A stretch of DNA of 64,000 nucleotides from Abelmoschus esculentus (lineage: Eukaryota > Streptophyta > Magnoliopsida > Malvales > Malvaceae), in assembly GCA_035048815.1 (NCBI GenBank), contig JAUCBN010000036.1, positions 7,574,001 to 7,638,000 on the forward strand. Reading direction: 5' to 3'. The translations under genes and the position numbers were made by a program. Under the pieces are notes generated by a model. The model made no database searches. It saw only the letters and a list, made by a program, of their open reading frames with translations, and was not told the DNA's origin. Below, piece after piece: positions 60,683 through 64,000 of the stretch (the first letter of the stretch is position 1; the number at the start of each line of letters is the position of its first letter).

Positions 60683-61181
60683 ATGTTTTACTATACCATG
60701 TGCAATAGGAAACCACTATGAAGGAAAGGCCTTATGTGACCTTGGAGCAAGCATAAATTTGATCCCGAAATCTTTCTTCTACAAGCTTAGAATAGGAAGG
60801 GAAAAACCTACAACTGTGATGCTACAATCAGCAGATAGATCATATGTGCAACCTGAAGGAAAGATCGAGGACATATTGGTAACGGTGGATAAATTTATTT
60901 TTTCAGCTGACTTTCTTGTTCTTAATTGTGAAGCAGACGACAATGCACCGATCATCTCGGGGAGACCTTTTCTAGTCATTGGACGTACTCTCATAGATGT
61001 GGAAAGAGGAGAATTGACAATGAGGGTTAACGACCAACAAGTCAAACTCAATGCTTTCCAGAATTTGAAAACACATGATGATCCAGAGGAGTGCCAAGTT
61101 ATCCACACCACAGATGCAGACAACGCAATACCCTGTCTCAGCAACCACTGCGTCTGCACTAATCTTGACAATATACCATAG
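60683..61181 (+). pseudogene. Athila aspartic protease domain
   Basis: Blocks are ALCDLGASINLIP (active-site loop with DLGA, the usual Athila form), LQSADRSYVQPEG, VDKFIFSADFLVL and IISGRPFLVIGRTLIDV. The domain is open to the stop at 61181 and looks well preserved, unlike the surrounding frames. It would cleave the polyprotein. Pol should continue after it but does not. Confidence 0.85.
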
Positions 61182-61217
61182 ATCTGTCTCAGCAGTAATA
61201 TTGATTAGAGCAGAGCA

Positions 61218-61457
61218 TTGGACAATGTTGAAACACTAGAGGTAGAGGAAGCCAATAGGACAACACTCTTTCCAGGCAAATTCAGGTCCAAATGGTCAAA
61301 ACCATATGGTGTAGTGAGGATCAAATCACAAAGGGATGAGCATGAATTCAAAGTGAATGGCCAACGATTGAAGTATGATTTTGGCCAATACGAGATAAGG
61401 ACTATAGAGACTTTCACTTTAGGAGATGCACTTGCATGCACTCCTATTGTAAATTAA
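61218..61457 (+). pseudogene. C-terminal tail of Athila integrase/pol
   Basis: The block LFPGKFRSKWSKP followed by FKVNGQRLKYDFG is the closing segment of Athila pol, downstream of the integrase core. Only 36 bp separate it from the protease stop, so RT, RNase H and the catalytic integrase core are gone. It is open to its natural-looking stop at 61455-61457. Confidence 0.8.
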
Positions 61458-61907
61458 TCTCTTTATCTTATTTTTATTTTATTTTTAGGATTAGTTTTAG
61501 TCTAATTTATTTTTTTATTATGCTTGTTTTTTTTAATTATTTTTCTAGTTGGTGTTTATTTCTTTAGGACAAGAATCAAGAATGAAGAAGAAGACATTCG
61601 TAACAGCAAATCCGTTGTCGTGGCAGTACACAGTATCAGGGTCATAGCAGTCCCCAATGGGTAGAATAGTCAAACAACTAGTTTAACGCAATTCCCGTCG
61701 CGACAGTAAATGCTAACGGCTAGTTGATTCAAAACGGCTACAAGGTCGAGGCCTATATAAACATCTTCTCCCTTTTGAACTATTCACTCTTGCATTCTTG
61801 AATCTTTAGAATTATTTGCTTAATCTCTCTCTTGCATTATTCTTTGCTTATCTTCAAGCTCCCTTAACACTTTCAGAAACTCTCCAAGATCATCACTCTA
61901 TTTATCT
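61458..61907 (+). other. Athila spacer between pol and 3' ORF
   Basis: This non-coding stretch has a TATATAAAC motif near 61754 that could be an internal promoter for the 3' ORF. It also carries copies of the CCGTCGCGGCAG-like motif near 61610-61640. Confidence 0.45.
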
Positions 61908-63459
61908 ATGGCAACATACAATAGATTCGTACCCGCCATTGTTGAAGAACACTTCAACAGATCTTTCATTGCAAGGCAATTATGGGAAGAATAGGAATTC
62001 TAGCATTGTGATGAGGAGAACTATGGCATCGAGCATTACTTGTTCGATAAAATAAAGTATAAAGAATGACAGATCTTTTTCTTACAACCTGCCCAGGCCA
62101 ATGCCACAATTTTGCGAGAATTCTATGCACACGGGCCGAGCAAAGATTCCTTGTATGTTCGCTATCGAGGTAGGCTAGTTCGACTAAATGTCGAAACAAG
62201 TAATCTATTCTATGGCCTCTACCCTGCTCGTGATGGACATTCCGCATTCATGGAGGACATAACCAACGAGGACTACGAACTAATCAAAGACGACCTCTAC
62301 TACAACAACACCAATTGGTAAAACGAGGCCCACAAAGGTTCGGTAGCAAGGACGAACCTATGGCCCGAGGCCAAGTTATGGAACACGTTTGTAAAACAAC
62401 ACCTAATCCCCACATCCCACAACAGCACGATCGACCGAAGAAGATTGGTTCTTATCTAATCAATTATCAACAAACGAAGCATCAATGTGGGAGAGCTGAT
62501 CATAAGGGAAATCTACGAGTACGATAAGAAGGACAAAGGACCATTATATTTTCCATGTTTAATCACGGGTATTTTCATTGTTGCAGGTGTACCAATCGCG
62601 AATACGGATGAATTTACTACCCAAAGACGAGGAAGGACTAGGGAGTTCTGCCATAAGGTTATGCAAATCACCAGGCAGAACCAGTTCAGGCAACTCCACA
62701 ACCATTCACTGCAGATACAACTGTCGGGGCCCAGTACATGACAGACATACCTGATGTTACCCACAGCACTACCACGGTAGATCCCTACCAGGAAGTACTT
62801 CAAAGGATGGCAGCCATGGACCTAAGACAACAAAGATATATGGAGTATCATAGGTATTTCAACACAGTACTAGCCTAGAAGATGCTCAACAATTTTCCAA
62901 ACTAAGGGGTGCAATTTCCAAAATTTCCTCCAAACATGTTTGTCACAGCTACACCATACACCAAGACCACTCTCGCTCCAGAAGGATCACGGTCGTTCTT
63001 CACTACTAGACCACAGTAACCATTCTACGCTAATGGCCCATCTCAGCAGCAAGAGCCTACCGCAGCATCCTCAGCCAGTTAAAGACCGTCCAAGAGGAGA
63101 GTAGTCTCAAGCACTCCACCAGGCTCTCCTATCATAATGAGGAGTCTCTCGGCAGAGATAGATGCTTACGTGCATCAAACTTCAACCACTGTCGGTCCAA
63201 GTACTCAACATGCCTGGGCAGACACAATGAATGTTAAAGATGATGGCAGGACATAAATAATGCCCACTGAAAAAATTATCGAAGAAGAAGAAGAAGGAGA
63301 AGAAGTAGACACTCCATTGTAAAGGACACCACCTTCAAGAGTTCAACCGCCTCGACAAGCCAAAACTCAACCATCATCAACACAAGAATAAAAAATGAAA
63401 CAGTCAGCAGTAAGGCCTCAAAAACTGATCGTTGCCAGTAGTTCTTTAGAGTTTATTTA
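61908..63459 (+). pseudogene. Athila 3' ORF (putative plant transposon protein), broken
   Basis: It starts MATYNRFVPAIVEEHFN and keeps the blocks ILREFYAHGPSKDSLYVR, VETSNLFYGLYP, NTFVKQHLIPTSHNST and a NVGELIIREIYEY block. The TM-like stretch CLITGIFIVAGV (~62565) follows, then a Gln/Pro-rich tail ending PSRVQPPRQAK. Stops and shifts occur near 61992, 62068, 62322, 62457 and later. The family is widespread in plant gypsy elements but its function is not established, and an env-like role has been suggested only by position. Confidence 0.75.
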
Positions 63460-64000
63460 ATTTCTATACCTTTATGCTGCTTTTATTTCTTTACTTATTC
63501 ATTTTCTTGTTCTGCTTTGTGCCATGATTATAAGCATTAAGGACAATGCTCGATTCGAGTTTGGGGGTGTAGATTCACTACCGAGGCAATTTACTACCGC
63601 AGCTCTACCATGAAAGGAAGTAATTAAGTTGTTTTTAAATTTTTTATGTTCACCACCTTACTTGAAATATTGTTCATACTTTTGCACTGTTCTACATCAG
63701 TATTTCCTTAGTTTATTCTTTTTAGGTTATAAAAATCTTTCTCCTTACCATGATTAGGTCCTATTTGGAAGGCTTAACTTTAGGATACTTAAGGAAGAAA
63801 ACTTAGAAGCTTGCTATAAGATTGATCCTAAAAACACTTTAGGATACTTAAGGAATTCTTTTAATGAACTTAGGTAATAAAGACTTAGATTTTTTTTAAA
63901 TGTTGGCTAGAGGTGTCTATCACCGGCTCTAGGAATCACTCTTTTTCATGCTAGAGGTGCCCAAAATTGGCTCTAGTATGCTAAAAAGACTATCAAAAGA
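63460..64000 (+). other. Athila 3' untranslated region with purine tract
   Basis: TTTGGGGGTGT at about 63560-63570 is the conserved purine-rich tract. The following text parallels 47767-48120 and then continues with two TAGAGGTG-type units (63908 and 63951) to the window edge. The 3' LTR is not reached. Confidence 0.6.

Larger units (their letters stand above)
57230..64000 (+). mobile_element. Athila-type retrotransposon, copy 2, internally deleted (3' end outside window)
   Basis: The order is LTR (57230-58605), tRNA-Asp primer site, broken gag, zinc knuckle, protease, a short integrase C-terminal tail, then the Athila 3' ORF and a GGGGGTG purine tract. Reverse transcriptase, RNase H and the integrase core are absent between about 61182 and 61217. 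The copy is a deletion derivative that would need trans-acting enzymes. The 3' LTR is expected to the right of the window. TTTGT (57225-57229) is the candidate left duplication. Confidence 0.88.

Noticed and set aside
37282..64000. The Athila 3' ORF as a functional viral-type envelope gene
   Set aside because: The frames are broken by many stops, and envelope function for this ORF family is not established.

Overview
The window is nuclear DNA from a flowering plant, most likely a eudicot. The evidence is one spliced gene with short AT-rich plant-type introns, set among plant-specific Ty3/gypsy lineages (Athila, Tat/Ogre-like, long-LTR chromovirus), an L1-type LINE carrying RNase H, and non-autonomous hAT-like and Mutator-like elements. 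The base composition is AT-rich. I cannot name the species from sequence alone, and I saw no rRNA, tRNA or CRISPR feature.

Only one host gene is supported. It lies on the minus strand at 20774-28975 and has 17 coding exons that join in frame into a 785-residue M3-family zinc metallopeptidase of the plant organellar oligopeptidase (OOP) type. It starts with a transit-like leader and keeps the HEFGH zinc site. In chloroplasts and mitochondria such enzymes degrade short peptides, including fragments of cleaved targeting presequences.

Left flank (1-20600). An internally deleted chromovirus (1246-4838, target duplication ATGGA) is followed by a hAT-like MITE (6798-7474) and two long solo LTRs with perfect target duplications (7899-11690, AGCAA; 12246-14857, AATAC). 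The second solo LTR splits a ~183-bp tandem repeat. Next come a 5.2-kb region bounded by ~0.3-kb inverted repeats (15174-15485 and 20119-20392), degenerate Athila- and Tat-type LTR pieces, and a Mutator-like foldback element (19261-19982).

Centre (29236-36136). A 5'-truncated LINE on the minus strand ends about 260 bp upstream of the OOP start codon. It abuts a decayed chromovirus-related Ty3/gypsy element whose polyprotein runs from mid-gag to integrase and is followed by a putative short 3' LTR.

Right part (37282-64000). This is a nested pile of Athila and related elements. An Athila copy (LTR 37282-38647, then gag) is split by a solo LTR (39411-40752, duplication GACAC) and cut by a minus-strand Tat-like LTR (40814-44382), whose internal side holds a ~99-bp higher-order tandem array and a long pyrimidine tract. 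A recombinant Athila copy and a minus-strand Athila gag remnant follow. A chromovirus LTR (50734-57046) is split by two solo LTRs. A second Athila copy (57230 to the window end) then sits in that chromovirus leader; its gag and protease are followed directly by an integrase tail and an Athila 3' ORF, with reverse transcriptase and the integrase core missing.

No intact mobile-element coding region was found. The window reads as a gene island in transposon-rich chromatin, where unequal recombination (solo LTRs) and internal deletion have been frequent. I did not find a convincing new gene system. The less ordinary signals are the W-box-rich array in a solo LTR, the LTR-embedded tandem arrays, the shared deletion architecture of the Athila and chromovirus derivatives, and the LINE next to the OOP promoter.
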